From: Candidatus Obscuribacter sp.
GTDB taxonomy: Bacteria > Cyanobacteriota > Vampirovibrionia > Obscuribacterales > Obscuribacteraceae
Direction: 5' to 3'
NCBI GenBank assembly: GCA_021772135.1
Contig: JADYXQ010000067.1
Location: forward strand, 1 to 39,802
Length of the DNA: 39,802 nucleotides
In this document: positions 7,134-16,094 of the stretch, piece by piece
Layout of the letters: each line of letters opens with the position of its first letter
Position numbering within the stretch: position 1 is the first letter of the stretch
Notes under the pieces: generated by a model
What the model saw: the letters and a program-made list of their open reading frames with translations, nothing else
Databases searched by the model: none
Told to the model about the DNA's origin: nothing
Program-made: the position numbers and the translations under genes

Positions 7134-8522
7134 TTAACGGCCTGAGTGAAAAATTCGTGCATCAAGCTCATCGAGTGTCTTGAGGCGTGCGGCCAATAAC
7201 TGCTCAGGCAGCATGCCTTTGGCGGCCATTTTGCGACGATAACGAATTTGATCGAAGAGCCAGTAATTGGTCAGTGCCAGCGACGCAGCCGTACCGGCAG
7301 CGGCAGAAATGCTGCCGGCCAGATAGAGATTATTTTGCGCTCTCGGTCTACGGGCAAACTCCTTCAAAGCCACCGAAGACAAAATATCCTGAGCCAGATA
7401 TGTGCCTGAAATGGCCGGGCCGGAAAGCTCACCTTGCAACGCTACTTTGTTCTGATGGCGCTGGTCTACCAGGCCTTGTTGAATATACTGATCATAACGC
7501 CCTGACCACAATAAATAAACCGATACGCGATTTTGCACTGAGCCTGCTGCTTCTAGCACTGACACATCTTTCGATGATAGCTCTTTATTCAATTCGCCCA
7601 TGGCCGCTTTGGTCTCATCTTCAGACTTGATCAAATCTTCCTGCATGCGCTTGGCCAGCCGCTTGCGCCAGAACTTGTACATGATGTTATACGATTTGGT
7701 ACTGGCGGGAGCACTGGCGATACCGATTGAATCGCCCACGATGCCGGTGTTGGTAGAAGGAATAGAATGCTCGTCGTTGGTCAAAGATTTGATGGCTAGT
7801 ATTTGCGAAGCCATATAAACACTGTCGGCAGCAATATCGAGCGCATAATAAACATTAGCACTGGCCTGAGACGATTTTACGTCGGCATAAACATCGGCAA
7901 ACTCAGAAAGACACCAGTCGCGAAAGCTCTTCAGCACACGTCCTTCGGCTTGATATACGTTAGTAGCTGCAAGCTCGGGGTGCTTTTTCACCAGCGCATC
8001 TCGCTCTGCGAGCAATGCATCAATAACTTTAACACGTGCCACCACATTTTTCACAGCGGCACCAGGACTGGTGCCATTTTTAATATTTTTCAAAGCCGTG
8101 AGGCCGTTAGAACAAAGTTCAACGACTGAGCTGCCACCATCTAAAACAATGCCCACCATACCCACTTCCAGCCCCTGGCGACTACCTTTGATAGAGATTT
8201 TCTCAGGATCTTTCATGTGGCTGCCAGACAGGCCAATTTGCGTGAAGTTAGATGCCAGCCCGCACATTGCCGACGACACCTGTAAACCAAAATATCTTGC
8301 CCTTCGCCACTTCGGCTCTTTTGTACCGTGTACTCGATACTTCAAGTAATATCGCTCTAAATCAAGTTGTCTATGCACGATATCGTTAGTTAGGCTGTCA
8401 ATCAGTATTTCATCATCAATAGGCGCACTGGCACAGGCAACATCGGCACAGGTAATATTGGCACAGCAAATGAACTGGAGGCAGAGCACTATAATAATTG
8501 TGTTGCGTGCTGCGCTGTTCAT
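7134..8522 (-). CDS. Conserved unknown exported protein with membrane segments
   Basis: A 462-residue protein that I do not recognise. An N-terminal signal-type segment (NTIIIVLCLQFICCANITCADVACA) could be a cleaved signal peptide, with cysteines that leave a lipoprotein possible. A helical, charged body follows (LERYYLKYRVHGTKEPKWRRARYFGLQ). Hydrophobic stretches occur near 85-100, 125-150, 250-265 and 405-430, the last (AGSISAAAGTAASLALTNYWLF) being the best membrane helix. Start ATG 8522 has no clear Shine-Dalgarno. The Nudix remnant follows after 3 bases. Composition is ordinary for this window. Function unknown. Confidence 0.6.
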   Translation of the reverse strand: MNSAARNTIIIVLCLQFICCANITCADVACASAPIDDEILIDSLTNDIVHRQLDLERYYLKYRVHGTKEPKWRRARYFGLQVSSAMCGLASNFTQIGLSGSHMKDPEKISIKGSRQGLEVGMVGIVLDGGSSVVELCSNGLTALKNIKNGTSPGAAVKNVVARVKVIDALLAERDALVKKHPELAATNVYQAEGRVLKSFRDWCLSEFADVYADVKSSQASANVYYALDIAADSVYMASQILAIKSLTNDEHSIPSTNTGIVGDSIGIASAPASTKSYNIMYKFWRKRLAKRMQEDLIKSEDETKAAMGELNKELSSKDVSVLEAAGSVQNRVSVYLLWSGRYDQYIQQGLVDQRHQNKVALQGELSGPAISGTYLAQDILSSVALKEFARRPRAQNNLYLAGSISAAAGTAASLALTNYWLFDQIRYRRKMAAKGMLPEQLLAARLKTLDELDARIFHSGR

Positions 8523-8552
8523 AAGGTCACTGGCATAAAAAAATTGAATCGA

Positions 8553-9671
8553 TTAACAGAGTGCTTTAACAATTAGCTTCTGGAAGTGAATGCATAAATG
8601 CTCACTGTTAGTAAGGAAGCGGCCGAAGTCAGGCACGCCGCCTATTAGCCCGCGTTGCACCGAATTAGTAAGCACATCATCTTCTTCGCCCACCTCTACG
8701 TTGAAAGCAATCAGCTCTTCCGCCCACTTTTTATCAACACCCGGCGCAAAATATTGCTCTGAAAATCCCTTAGTCTGATTAGGGCCGTCGGGCATCCAGA
8801 CATCAATTGAGAGATTGGGAAATCCTGGATTGATATTGATGGTCATATTGGGCCAGAGCAAATGATATTGCGCTTGCCTGACTTCGCCGCCGGCATCATA
8901 AATTTTGATCTTACTTTTACCTTCAAGAGCTGACTGCCTGACATGCCCTACCTGACTGGAGAACCATTCGTAAGAAGTAAGTTTGTAGCTATCTTGATCA
9001 ACATTGATGGCAGCTGAAAATCCGGGGTGTGCCACAGCGCAGTGATAACACTCGAGATAATTTTCGAGCATGGTTTTCCAGTTTGCATCAGATGCCCACT
9101 CGTCGCGACTCCAGAGTTCTAAAGTGTTGAAATCGAGCCCACTGTCGGCAATTATGGCCAGTAAATCGCCATAATAAGAAGCTGCGGGCAGACAATTTTC
9201 GTCGGCGCTGGCAAAAACCCAGGGCCCGAAGGTATCAACTTTGATGGACATAAGCGGATAATCTGAGAGCTTGAAATCTGGTTCGCGATCAGCCCGGGGA
9301 GCGGCTTTCAAATTGCCACCCAGATCATAAGTCCAGGCATGATAAGCGCATTGCATAATTTTGGAATTGCCGCAGCCTTTCATTACTTCATGCCGTCTAT
9401 GCCTGCAGACATTAATAAAACCTGCCAGGCCATCGGCATTGCGCATCACCACTACCGGAATTTCGCCAACATAACCAGTGACGTAATCGCCAACATTTTT
9501 GAGCTTTTGAATCGGTCCAATGTATTGCCATGCTTTGCGAAAAACTTTTTCGATTTCTTGCGCTGTAATGGCCGGATCGGTATACCAACTTGACGGCAAA
9601 GACTGACCGCGGTCGAGACCAGCTAATAAGTCGGCTTTTTTGACGGTCACATCATCGCTCACATGTTGCAT
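8553..9671 (-). CDS. Rieske-type ring-hydroxylating oxygenase, alpha subunit
   Basis: A 372-residue protein starting at ATG 9671, chosen because GGGAG lies 5-9 bases upstream; the frame is open 37 codons further but that part is not conserved-looking. The Rieske [2Fe-2S] motif is Cys89-X-His91 (CRHRRHEV) and Cys108-X2-His111 (CAYHAW). The mononuclear iron site is His210 and His215 in ECYHCAVAH, with Asp331 or Asp332 as third ligand and Glu207 in the bridging position normally held by Asp. These mark a homotrimer-type oxygenase of the choline/carnitine monooxygenase group, which needs a separate reductase not seen here. It is divergent from the sugar operon across 156 bases. Substrate unknown. 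Confidence 0.85.
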   Translation of the reverse strand: MQHVSDDVTVKKADLLAGLDRGQSLPSSWYTDPAITAQEIEKVFRKAWQYIGPIQKLKNVGDYVTGYVGEIPVVVMRNADGLAGFINVCRHRRHEVMKGCGNSKIMQCAYHAWTYDLGGNLKAAPRADREPDFKLSDYPLMSIKVDTFGPWVFASADENCLPAASYYGDLLAIIADSGLDFNTLELWSRDEWASDANWKTMLENYLECYHCAVAHPGFSAAINVDQDSYKLTSYEWFSSQVGHVRQSALEGKSKIKIYDAGGEVRQAQYHLLWPNMTININPGFPNLSIDVWMPDGPNQTKGFSEQYFAPGVDKKWAEELIAFNVEVGEEDDVLTNSVQRGLIGGVPDFGRFLTNSEHLCIHFQKLIVKALC

Positions 9672-9827
9672 CTTCTCTCCCAGCTCTGATTCTCGGGAGC
9701 TGATAATAACCCATGTGACCGCACTTTTAATTAAAACTGAACCGTCGCATGTATGGATTCGGCTACAAAGCAAAAGGCACATGATAGAATCACCAACTCT
9801 AGATTCAGTCTGCTAGCAGGTATTGTC

Positions 9828-10676
9828 ATGCTTTATCGTCTAAACCGTCTTTTCCACCCAAAATCGAAGCGCACTTTCGTTGTCGCTGTTGACCACGCAT
9901 TGTTCAACAACGCTGCCTTTTTAGAAGGCATCGAAAACATGGAAAAAACCATTGCCGCCCTGGCTGATGCCAATCCGGACGCCATTCTTCTTTCGCCAGG
10001 CGAAGCGCCTCATTTGCAAAAAATTCCCGGCGGAAATAAACCGGCCCTGATGATGAGAGCAGATACCGCCAACTTTTATAACGATGTCTTGCCATCGTCG
10101 AAGCTCTTTTGCGAAGCTTACGAAGAAGCCGTCGAAATGGCAGTACGCCTCGATGCCGCTTGCATTTTACTGAACCTGCTGCAAGTAGACGAATATCCTG
10201 AAATGCTCAATCAATGCGTACGCAACATTTTGCGCTTGAAAAACATTTGCGACCGTTATGGCATGCCAATGGGTATCGAGCCCCTCTCATTTAAAAGAAG
10301 CAAAGATGGCATGGTGGGCGACGGCGATCCTGCCCGAGTGGTGACACTGGCCCGCATGGCTGCTGAACTTGGCGCCGACTTGATTAAGACCGACTCTACC
10401 GAGCCCGAAGAAGAGTTTCACCGCGTGATTGAGGCGGCCTCAGGCGTACCGGTCACCGTACGCGGTGGTGGCCGTGCTTCCGACCAGGAAGTGTTGGCTC
10501 ATACCGAAAAACTCGTGGGTCAGGGCGTTGCCGGCATTATTTATGGCCGCAACATCATTCAGCACCAGGATCCAAAAGGAATGACTCAGGCCTTGCAAGC
10601 GATTCTTCACCATGGAGAAACCGCGGGTTCAGCTATGAAATATATTAAGAAGGAAGTTGCAACGGCCCAGCGCTAA
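9828..10676 (+). CDS. Class I aldolase of the DhnA/DeoC-LacD family
   Basis: A 282-residue TIM-barrel aldolase starting at ATG 9828 (weak AGCAGG upstream); the frame is open back to 9753 but that segment would run into the divergent promoter region. FVVAVDHALF places the family's substrate Asp at residue 22, and LIKTDST gives the Schiff-base Lys187. VRGGGRAS and GIIYGRNIIQH are the phosphate-binding loops near the C-terminus. The family includes archaeal-type fructose-bisphosphate aldolase and related sugar-phosphate aldolases. It is the first gene of a same-strand set with a cupin isomerase, HAD phosphatase and sugar transporter, so its likely role is retro-aldol cleavage of a ketose phosphate. 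The exact substrate cannot be read from sequence. Confidence 0.8.
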   Translation: MLYRLNRLFHPKSKRTFVVAVDHALFNNAAFLEGIENMEKTIAALADANPDAILLSPGEAPHLQKIPGGNKPALMMRADTANFYNDVLPSSKLFCEAYEEAVEMAVRLDAACILLNLLQVDEYPEMLNQCVRNILRLKNICDRYGMPMGIEPLSFKRSKDGMVGDGDPARVVTLARMAAELGADLIKTDSTEPEEEFHRVIEAASGVPVTVRGGGRASDQEVLAHTEKLVGQGVAGIIYGRNIIQHQDPKGMTQALQAILHHGETAGSAMKYIKKEVATAQR

Positions 10677-10709
10677 GCAACAAATAAAATAGAATGTCAG
10701 GAGTAAGTG

Positions 10710-11270
10710 ATGAAGCAAAGTGAGATTAATCATCTTTGTCGCGAGGCAGCCGATTGTCTGCAAAAGCATAAGTGGGTACTTCCGCCTCAGCCGGAATGGT
10801 CGGCGACAGATTTTGGTCTTGGCGATTACAAAAAGACCGGTCTGGTAGAAGTGCTGCTGGCCAACGAGCCTGAATACTGCGAAAAAATCATGTACGCAAG
10901 AGAAGGCATGGTTACTCCAGCGCACACCCACTACGCGAAAAAGGAAGACATCATCTGCCGCCAGGGCCGCTTGCAAATAACTCTCTGGGCAAAGAATCCC
11001 GGTGAAAATAAAGCCGAAGGTGCAGTTGATGTAAAAATCAACAGGCATATGGAGACGCGCCAATCGGGAGTGCCTTTTGAGCTGGCAGCAGGTTCGCGCA
11101 TCACACTGACTTCAGGAATCTGGCACGAATTTGTGCCGGTAGGCGGCCCTTGCGTCATTGGCGAAGTAAGCACTTTCTGTAATGAAGAAACAGACAATAT
11201 TTTCGCCGATCCTAAAATCGATATTTTCCAGGCACCACAAGCTGACGAGCCTGCGGCCTTGCCTGTTTAA
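10710..11270 (+). CDS. D-lyxose ketol-isomerase family cupin
   Basis: A 186-residue single-domain cupin. ATG 10710 is preferred to GTG 10707 because AGGAG (10699-10703) then sits 6 bases away. Metal ligands are the family set: His72, His74, Glu79 (TPAHTHYAKKEDII) and His139 (SGIWHEFVP). The tail IGEVSTFCNEETDNIFADP is diagnostic of D-lyxose isomerase (EC 5.3.1.15), a Mn-dependent aldose-ketose isomerase acting on D-lyxose and D-mannose. It lies 33 bases after the aldolase and 27 before the HAD gene. It would supply a free ketose, yet no sugar kinase is nearby to make an aldolase substrate. Confidence 0.8.
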   Translation: MKQSEINHLCREAADCLQKHKWVLPPQPEWSATDFGLGDYKKTGLVEVLLANEPEYCEKIMYAREGMVTPAHTHYAKKEDIICRQGRLQITLWAKNPGENKAEGAVDVKINRHMETRQSGVPFELAAGSRITLTSGIWHEFVPVGGPCVIGEVSTFCNEETDNIFADPKIDIFQAPQADEPAALPV

Positions 11271-11297
11271 AACTGATAGAAATTTGGAGTTTAGCTA

Positions 11298-11981
11298 ATG
11301 CCAGTTCCTCACGCCCTTATTTTTGACATGGACGGGCTTATGCTCGACACGGAAGGGCACTACAAACGCGCCTGGACGAAAGCGGCTGGAGAAATAGGCT
11401 TTGATCTGACCGACAGTCTCTATTCGAAACTAATCGGCATCACTGTAGCCGACGCCGAAGACGTCTTAGCGCAAGAATTTGGCCCCACATTTGCCAAAGA
11501 CAAATTCCACTTGCGTGCGCAAGAACTGTATGAAGAGTTGCACACCAGAGAAGGGCTTGCTCTCAAACCGGGCATCAAAGAGCTTTTGGTGTGGGCGAAA
11601 GAAAATAATATTCCTTGCGCCGTAGGCACTTCTACTGTGAAAGAAGAAGCTGTAAGAAGACTTCTGCACCATGAAATTCATGACTACTTCGTTGTAGTAA
11701 TCGGCGGCGATATGGTGCAACGGGGCAAACCAAATCCCGATATATTCCTCATGGCCCAATCGCAATTAGGACTAGCCGCAGACAACTGTCTGGTGCTGGA
11801 AGACGCTCATAGTGGCCTTTTAGCCGCGCGAGCCGGCGGCATGCGATCGTGCCTGGTGCCTGACTTATTGCCACCATCGGCAGAGTCGCGCGGCCTGGCC
11901 GAGGGAGTCTTCAATTCTCTGCACGATGTGCGCGAATGGTTAGCCAAAGACTGTCCTGTTTCGGAAGAATGCAGGCACTAA
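11298..11981 (+). CDS. HAD-family (IA) phosphatase or beta-phosphoglucomutase-like enzyme
   Basis: A 227-residue HAD hydrolase with the nucleophile and acid Asp10/Asp12 in IFDMDGLMLDTE, motif II Thr111 in VGTST, motif III Lys144 in RGKPNPD, and motif IV Glu168-Asp169 in LEDAHSGLLAARAGG. A helical C1 cap lies between motifs I and II. This is the beta-phosphoglucomutase/2-deoxyglucose-6-phosphatase subgroup. GGAG nine bases upstream supports ATG 11298. It is in the middle of the sugar operon and its stop abuts the transporter start. Mutase and phosphatase members look alike, so the reaction is uncertain; dephosphorylating a sugar phosphate is the simplest reading. Confidence 0.8.
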   Translation: MPVPHALIFDMDGLMLDTEGHYKRAWTKAAGEIGFDLTDSLYSKLIGITVADAEDVLAQEFGPTFAKDKFHLRAQELYEELHTREGLALKPGIKELLVWAKENNIPCAVGTSTVKEEAVRRLLHHEIHDYFVVVIGGDMVQRGKPNPDIFLMAQSQLGLAADNCLVLEDAHSGLLAARAGGMRSCLVPDLLPPSAESRGLAEGVFNSLHDVREWLAKDCPVSEECRH

Positions 11982-13169
11982 TTGTCACTTTCAGCAGAAC
12001 TTAAACCGCGCCTGCTCACCAATCTCTGCTACGGCGCCATGATGAGCCTGGCTATCGGCGTCAACTTGCTGCCTATTTTCCTTGTCTCCATCCAGAGTTC
12101 TTTTCCTGGTGCCGATGGCACCTTGCTTAGCAAAGAAGAGCTGGGCCGCCTGGGCTCTTTCACGTTCAGTGGACTGGTGGCGGCAATTCTTTTTACCGGC
12201 CCACTAGCCGATCGCTATGGTCCCAAAGTTTTCAGCTTAATCGGCAATGGTTTGCTGGTAGTGGGGCTTTTACTGACGGCCTGGTCACCAAATTACACTG
12301 TCTTGCTCTGGGCAAATTTTGTCCTTGGTTTTGGTGCCGGTGTATTAGATATGGTGCTGAGCCCTGTAGTCTCAGCTCTGAATCCAGACAAGCGCTCGGC
12401 CTCGATGAACTGGCTACATTCGTTTTATTGTGTCGGCGCTACGCTTACGGTGCTGGCCGGAACTGTGGCATTGCAATTCAATATCTCGTGGCGCATGGCC
12501 GCTCTGCTTTTGATACCACTACCGGCGGTGCTAATCTTTGCCCTTGGTGCAGTGAAATTTCCAGCCCTTACGGTTGAAGGTAGCGAGCGCACACCTGCGC
12601 GTGCACTGCTCAAGCAAATGTGGTTCATCGGCGCTCTGGCAGCTCTTTTTCTCGGCGGTGCCACCGAACTGGGAATGGCCCAGTGGTTGCCTGCCTACGC
12701 AGAGCTTTCGCTTAAATATCCACAATGGGTCGGCGGCGCCGCCCTTTTTGGTTTTTCGGTCTGCATGGCCATCGGCCGCATGGGTATTGGCGCTCTCAGC
12801 ACCCGCTTAGATTCATATGCGATTATGGCCTGGGGATGCGGCCTCTCGGTAGTTCTCTTTTTAGTAGGCTCTTTCTGCCCAATTAAACTGCTGGCATTGA
12901 CTGCATGTATTTTAGCCGGGCTGACAGGCAGCTGCTTATGGCCAACCATGCTGGCGGTGACAGCTGACAAATATCCTGATGGAGGCGCCACCATGTTCGG
13001 TGCCTTAGCGGCCTTCGGCAATGCCGGCGGCATCTTTATGCCCTGGCTGGTAGGAATAATAGCCGACCACTATGATTTACACTGGGGCCTGGCGATTTCA
13101 GCTATGGCACCGCTTTTGATGTTACCGCTGGTAATATTATTAGGACGGTCCATGGTGAAGGCAAGTTAG
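11982..13169 (+). CDS. MFS sugar transporter (FHS/FucP-like)
   Basis: A 395-residue membrane protein with about 12 hydrophobic helices. ADRYGPKVF after helix 2 is the MFS loop 2-3 signature. A long cytoplasmic loop near 190-205 separates the halves, and the C-terminal half has FGALAAFGNAGGIFMPWLVG, typical of fucose/glucose (FHS-type) symporters. The start is TTG 11982, touching the TAA of the HAD gene, with AGG about 7 bases upstream; the next Met lies within helix 1, so TTG is needed for a whole helix. Being last in the operon, it probably imports the sugar handled by the isomerase and aldolase. The convergent amine oxidase gene ends 22 bases on. Confidence 0.75.
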   Translation: MSLSAELKPRLLTNLCYGAMMSLAIGVNLLPIFLVSIQSSFPGADGTLLSKEELGRLGSFTFSGLVAAILFTGPLADRYGPKVFSLIGNGLLVVGLLLTAWSPNYTVLLWANFVLGFGAGVLDMVLSPVVSALNPDKRSASMNWLHSFYCVGATLTVLAGTVALQFNISWRMAALLLIPLPAVLIFALGAVKFPALTVEGSERTPARALLKQMWFIGALAALFLGGATELGMAQWLPAYAELSLKYPQWVGGAALFGFSVCMAIGRMGIGALSTRLDSYAIMAWGCGLSVVLFLVGSFCPIKLLALTACILAGLTGSCLWPTMLAVTADKYPDGGATMFGALAAFGNAGGIFMPWLVGIIADHYDLHWGLAISAMAPLLMLPLVILLGRSMVKAS

Positions 13170-13191
13170 CGATCTCATACCGCGCTAAGAA

Positions 13192-14676
13192 TTACGGGGT
13201 GGCCACGCTTACACCATCCCGCGCGGCAATGCGTTTGGCCAGATCCGCTCCCGAGTGTAGACCGCCTTCCATATAGCCCTGGAAAGCAAAACTTGTATGT
13301 TCGCCGGCAAAATGAAGTTTACCGAGACCCTGATATAAAATCGGGCCCAGTGTAATAATTTGTCCGGGCGCTGGGGCCGAATAACCAGCCTGTGACCAGG
13401 GATCGGACGGCCAATCGATGAATTTGCCCTGGACAAAATTCTCAGCATAACCTGGGTAAATTCGTGAAATTTCGAGCGCATAGTGAGCCGCTCGTTGCTC
13501 TTCCGGCCAGCCGCGCCCGGCATCAGCCGCGTTGCCTCCGGCAAAAACAGTAAGGCAGGAATGTCCTTCAGCAGACTGCATATCGGTGGCCTCCCAGGTT
13601 TCAGCCACTGGGCCATCGCTCAAAGACACAGGAGACATTTTGTTTTTCTCCCAGAAACGTCCGCGCACTTCAGAAAGAAACTTGACTTGATTGGCCATTT
13701 GCGGAGAAAGTTGCGGTGGGAAGGCCGGTGTAAAAGTGATGCGCTTCCAGGTGCCTGGCGGCACGCTCAATATCACGTCGTCTGCTTCCAGTGTGGTGCC
13801 ATCAGCGATGGTGACAACAACTTTGTCGGCTCTAACATCTACCGCTTTGACAGGCATTTCCATGCGGATGCGCTGGCGGCCTATAGCATCGGCTAATTTT
13901 TCGGCCAACTGAACGTTGCCGCCTTTGCACCGATACCTTTCAGTTTCGCTCCAATATTTCTCCATGCCACCACCCTTGATGATAGCCAGGCGGCCAAGCA
14001 GACTCTGCCAACCCGGATCATTGGCATCGGAGGTTTCAGAAAGGCGTATGGCCATTTTGCAAAGGTCGGAACACTTGAGGCCTTCAATCCATTCATTGAC
14101 TGTACGTGTATCGAGCGCTTTAGCGTTCGGGCTCTTCCACGGCTCAAAGGCATCGATTGGTTCTGCCAACTCATTGTATTGGCGAAGATACTGCTCCACT
14201 TCTTCCCACAGTGCAGAGGTTTTTGCGGCCTCCAGTACTTTGCCTTGAATTGAGAATGGCTGTTCGCTGTCTGGGTACGATGTGCGCTCGAGCATCTCTA
14301 ATTTGAAATGTTTGGCATAAGCTTGCCAGGTTGGATGGTTACCGCCAATGAGCTCGCCGCCGGCTTCTACATGCTTGCCGGGAATGAAGTCGTAAAGGGT
14401 GCGCACTCTCCCACCGAGCCGGGCACGCGCCTCTAAAACTTCCACATCGTAGCCTGCCGACAAAAGTTCGTAAGCAGCAGCAAGGCCAGAAAATCCGCCG
14501 CCTATGATAATGATTTTGTGATTGAGCTTCGGCTTAGCGGCAACTTGCGGGCAATCATAACTGAGCATCAATGTAGCTGCCGCCGCCATCATGCCTTTCA
14601 AGACTTCGCGCCGGCTCAGGCGTTCATCTCGAGAAAGAAAACGGTCATTTAGTTGATTGATGATCGAACGTGACAT
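13192..14676 (-). CDS. Flavin-containing amine oxidase, Tat-exported
   Basis: A 494-residue FAD enzyme of the monoamine oxidase family. Residues 20-45 form a Tat-type signal: LSRREVLKGMM with twin Arg22-Arg23, then an Ala-rich core. The Rossmann motif IIIIGGGFSGLAAAYEL (55-71) and EARARLGGRVRT (82-93) bind FAD. The C-terminal FAD motif LHFAGEHTSF with GYMEGGLHSGADLAKRI is complete, and a Lys in NQVKFLSEV fits the catalytic-lysine region. The ATG lies 3 bases after the TAA of the upstream MFS gene, and the Shine-Dalgarno GAGGAAAG is inside that gene's end, so translation is coupled. Likely role: periplasmic oxidation of an amine or amino acid handled by the transporter. Confidence 0.85.
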   Translation of the reverse strand: MSRSIINQLNDRFLSRDERLSRREVLKGMMAAAATLMLSYDCPQVAAKPKLNHKIIIIGGGFSGLAAAYELLSAGYDVEVLEARARLGGRVRTLYDFIPGKHVEAGGELIGGNHPTWQAYAKHFKLEMLERTSYPDSEQPFSIQGKVLEAAKTSALWEEVEQYLRQYNELAEPIDAFEPWKSPNAKALDTRTVNEWIEGLKCSDLCKMAIRLSETSDANDPGWQSLLGRLAIIKGGGMEKYWSETERYRCKGGNVQLAEKLADAIGRQRIRMEMPVKAVDVRADKVVVTIADGTTLEADDVILSVPPGTWKRITFTPAFPPQLSPQMANQVKFLSEVRGRFWEKNKMSPVSLSDGPVAETWEATDMQSAEGHSCLTVFAGGNAADAGRGWPEEQRAAHYALEISRIYPGYAENFVQGKFIDWPSDPWSQAGYSAPAPGQIITLGPILYQGLGKLHFAGEHTSFAFQGYMEGGLHSGADLAKRIAARDGVSVATP

Positions 14677-14679
14677 GTT

Positions 14680-15969
14680 TTAACTTTCCTCTGCTGCTGG
14701 TACTGGTGGCAGTGATACAGGTTGAACTTTAACTAAGAAAAGTGGAATACAGAGCATGTAAAGAACGCTGACAATAGCAAGAATGTAAAACAGATCTAGC
14801 TTGTGAGCCGCGTCGGTAAGGAATTCGACATAGGCGTCGACCGCCAACATTCCCAGGGAATATGAAAGATTCGAAACTGCGTAGGCGATTGCATATGACG
14901 TAGAGCCTCGGCGGTCAACAGCGTCACCCAGTTCGGCCTGAGTCGGATTCATGGTAAAGGCATAACCAAGAGTAATCATAGAAAGCACTACAGTCGCCAG
15001 CACCAGATTTGGTGTCAGCGCCAGCAGTGGCATTGACACGGCCGTGACGGCTAAACCAAGAACGGTGGTGTTACGCACACCTATGCGCTCAGAGACAAAG
15101 GTCACTGCCGGCGGCATAAAAGCATAAATCAAGTTGGAAAAAGTAAAGAGCATTCCCACCGTTGAAGGCGTAGCGTTGGCAATGTGAATTACATGCATAG
15201 GAAAAAGCGGCTCCATCATCGCCCAGCCGGCCGCAGCCAGAGCCACGGCAAATGCCCCGGAAAGCACAGCTCTATCGGTGATAACGCCGCCCAGCTCTTT
15301 AAAAGTGCTGCCCCAATTGCCTTTAACTTTGGCCACCTGATGCTTCGATATAAATACAAATCGAAAAAAGGCGTCGATTGCTAGGAGAAAAAGCATCAAA
15401 TAAAAAGGCGGGCCGTAACCGTACAAATCGCACAGCTCGCCACCAATTAGAGGGCCCGCTACTGAGCCAATAGTGCCACCAAGCAGAGCAATGCTCATGG
15501 CATTAACACGGTGCTTGACGTGATACTCGGCTACCAGAGCCATGCCGGCCGTCCATGTACACGCAGCACCGGCGCCCTGGAGCATCCTCGAAGCGATCAC
15601 CATTTCGTGGGTGTTTCCAACCATGAATAATATGGTGGCGGCAATTAAGAGCATTACGCCCACAATCATGGGCTGACGTCGGCCGATGCGATCAGTGATC
15701 AGCGCCAGAATCGGTGCCGAAATAATTAGACCGATGGCGTAGGCACCATATAGGGTGCTGACCATATGTTCGTCGCTGATATGGGCTGGCGACATCGGAG
15801 TCAGCGGAACGACGGCGCCATAAAGTATCTCTTCTACGCAAAGAGCGAATGAGACCACAAAGAGAATCATCTGGGGAGACGATCGCAGCTTTTGAATCGA
15901 CGTCATGAAACTAACCATCTGGAACGGCGTCACAGTGATGATTTTAACGCCTTTAAACTCAACTGTCAC
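14680..15969 (-). CDS. MFS transporter, vesicular-amine/drug-efflux-like (DHA1)
   Basis: A membrane protein of up to 429 residues with 12 predicted helices. The loop 2-3 motif is ITDRIGRRQPM, and SRMLQGAGAACTWTAGMALVAEY is the helix 4-5 region shared by vesicular monoamine transporters (SLC18) and bacterial DHA1 multidrug exporters. The GTG start at 15969 has poor ribosome-site support; internal Mets at residues 18 and 22 are equally possible, and the membrane part begins near residue 30. It is immediately upstream of and coupled to the amine oxidase gene. Together they suggest amine transport plus oxidation, though direction and substrate are inference. Confidence 0.75.
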   Translation of the reverse strand: MTVEFKGVKIITVTPFQMVSFMTSIQKLRSSPQMILFVVSFALCVEEILYGAVVPLTPMSPAHISDEHMVSTLYGAYAIGLIISAPILALITDRIGRRQPMIVGVMLLIAATILFMVGNTHEMVIASRMLQGAGAACTWTAGMALVAEYHVKHRVNAMSIALLGGTIGSVAGPLIGGELCDLYGYGPPFYLMLFLLAIDAFFRFVFISKHQVAKVKGNWGSTFKELGGVITDRAVLSGAFAVALAAAGWAMMEPLFPMHVIHIANATPSTVGMLFTFSNLIYAFMPPAVTFVSERIGVRNTTVLGLAVTAVSMPLLALTPNLVLATVVLSMITLGYAFTMNPTQAELGDAVDRRGSTSYAIAYAVSNLSYSLGMLAVDAYVEFLTDAAHKLDLFYILAIVSVLYMLCIPLFLVKVQPVSLPPVPAAEES

Positions 15970-16094
15970 ATCGCCACGCTTGGCAAGCCGCAGCTGCTAC
16001 CAGGGTTTGCCACTTTCAAAGCTTGATATCATTAACGGCTAACCCGCATAGCAGACCTAAATAATTACTAGACAAATCCAGGGACGTTTCATTT

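Noticed and set aside
7187-7630. 147-codon plus-strand frame antisense to the unknown exported protein
   Set aside because: No motif and no ribosome site, and composition follows from the opposing gene.
10629-11063. 144-codon minus-strand frame over the lyxose isomerase gene
   Set aside because: Antisense to a recognised cupin with intact metal ligands.
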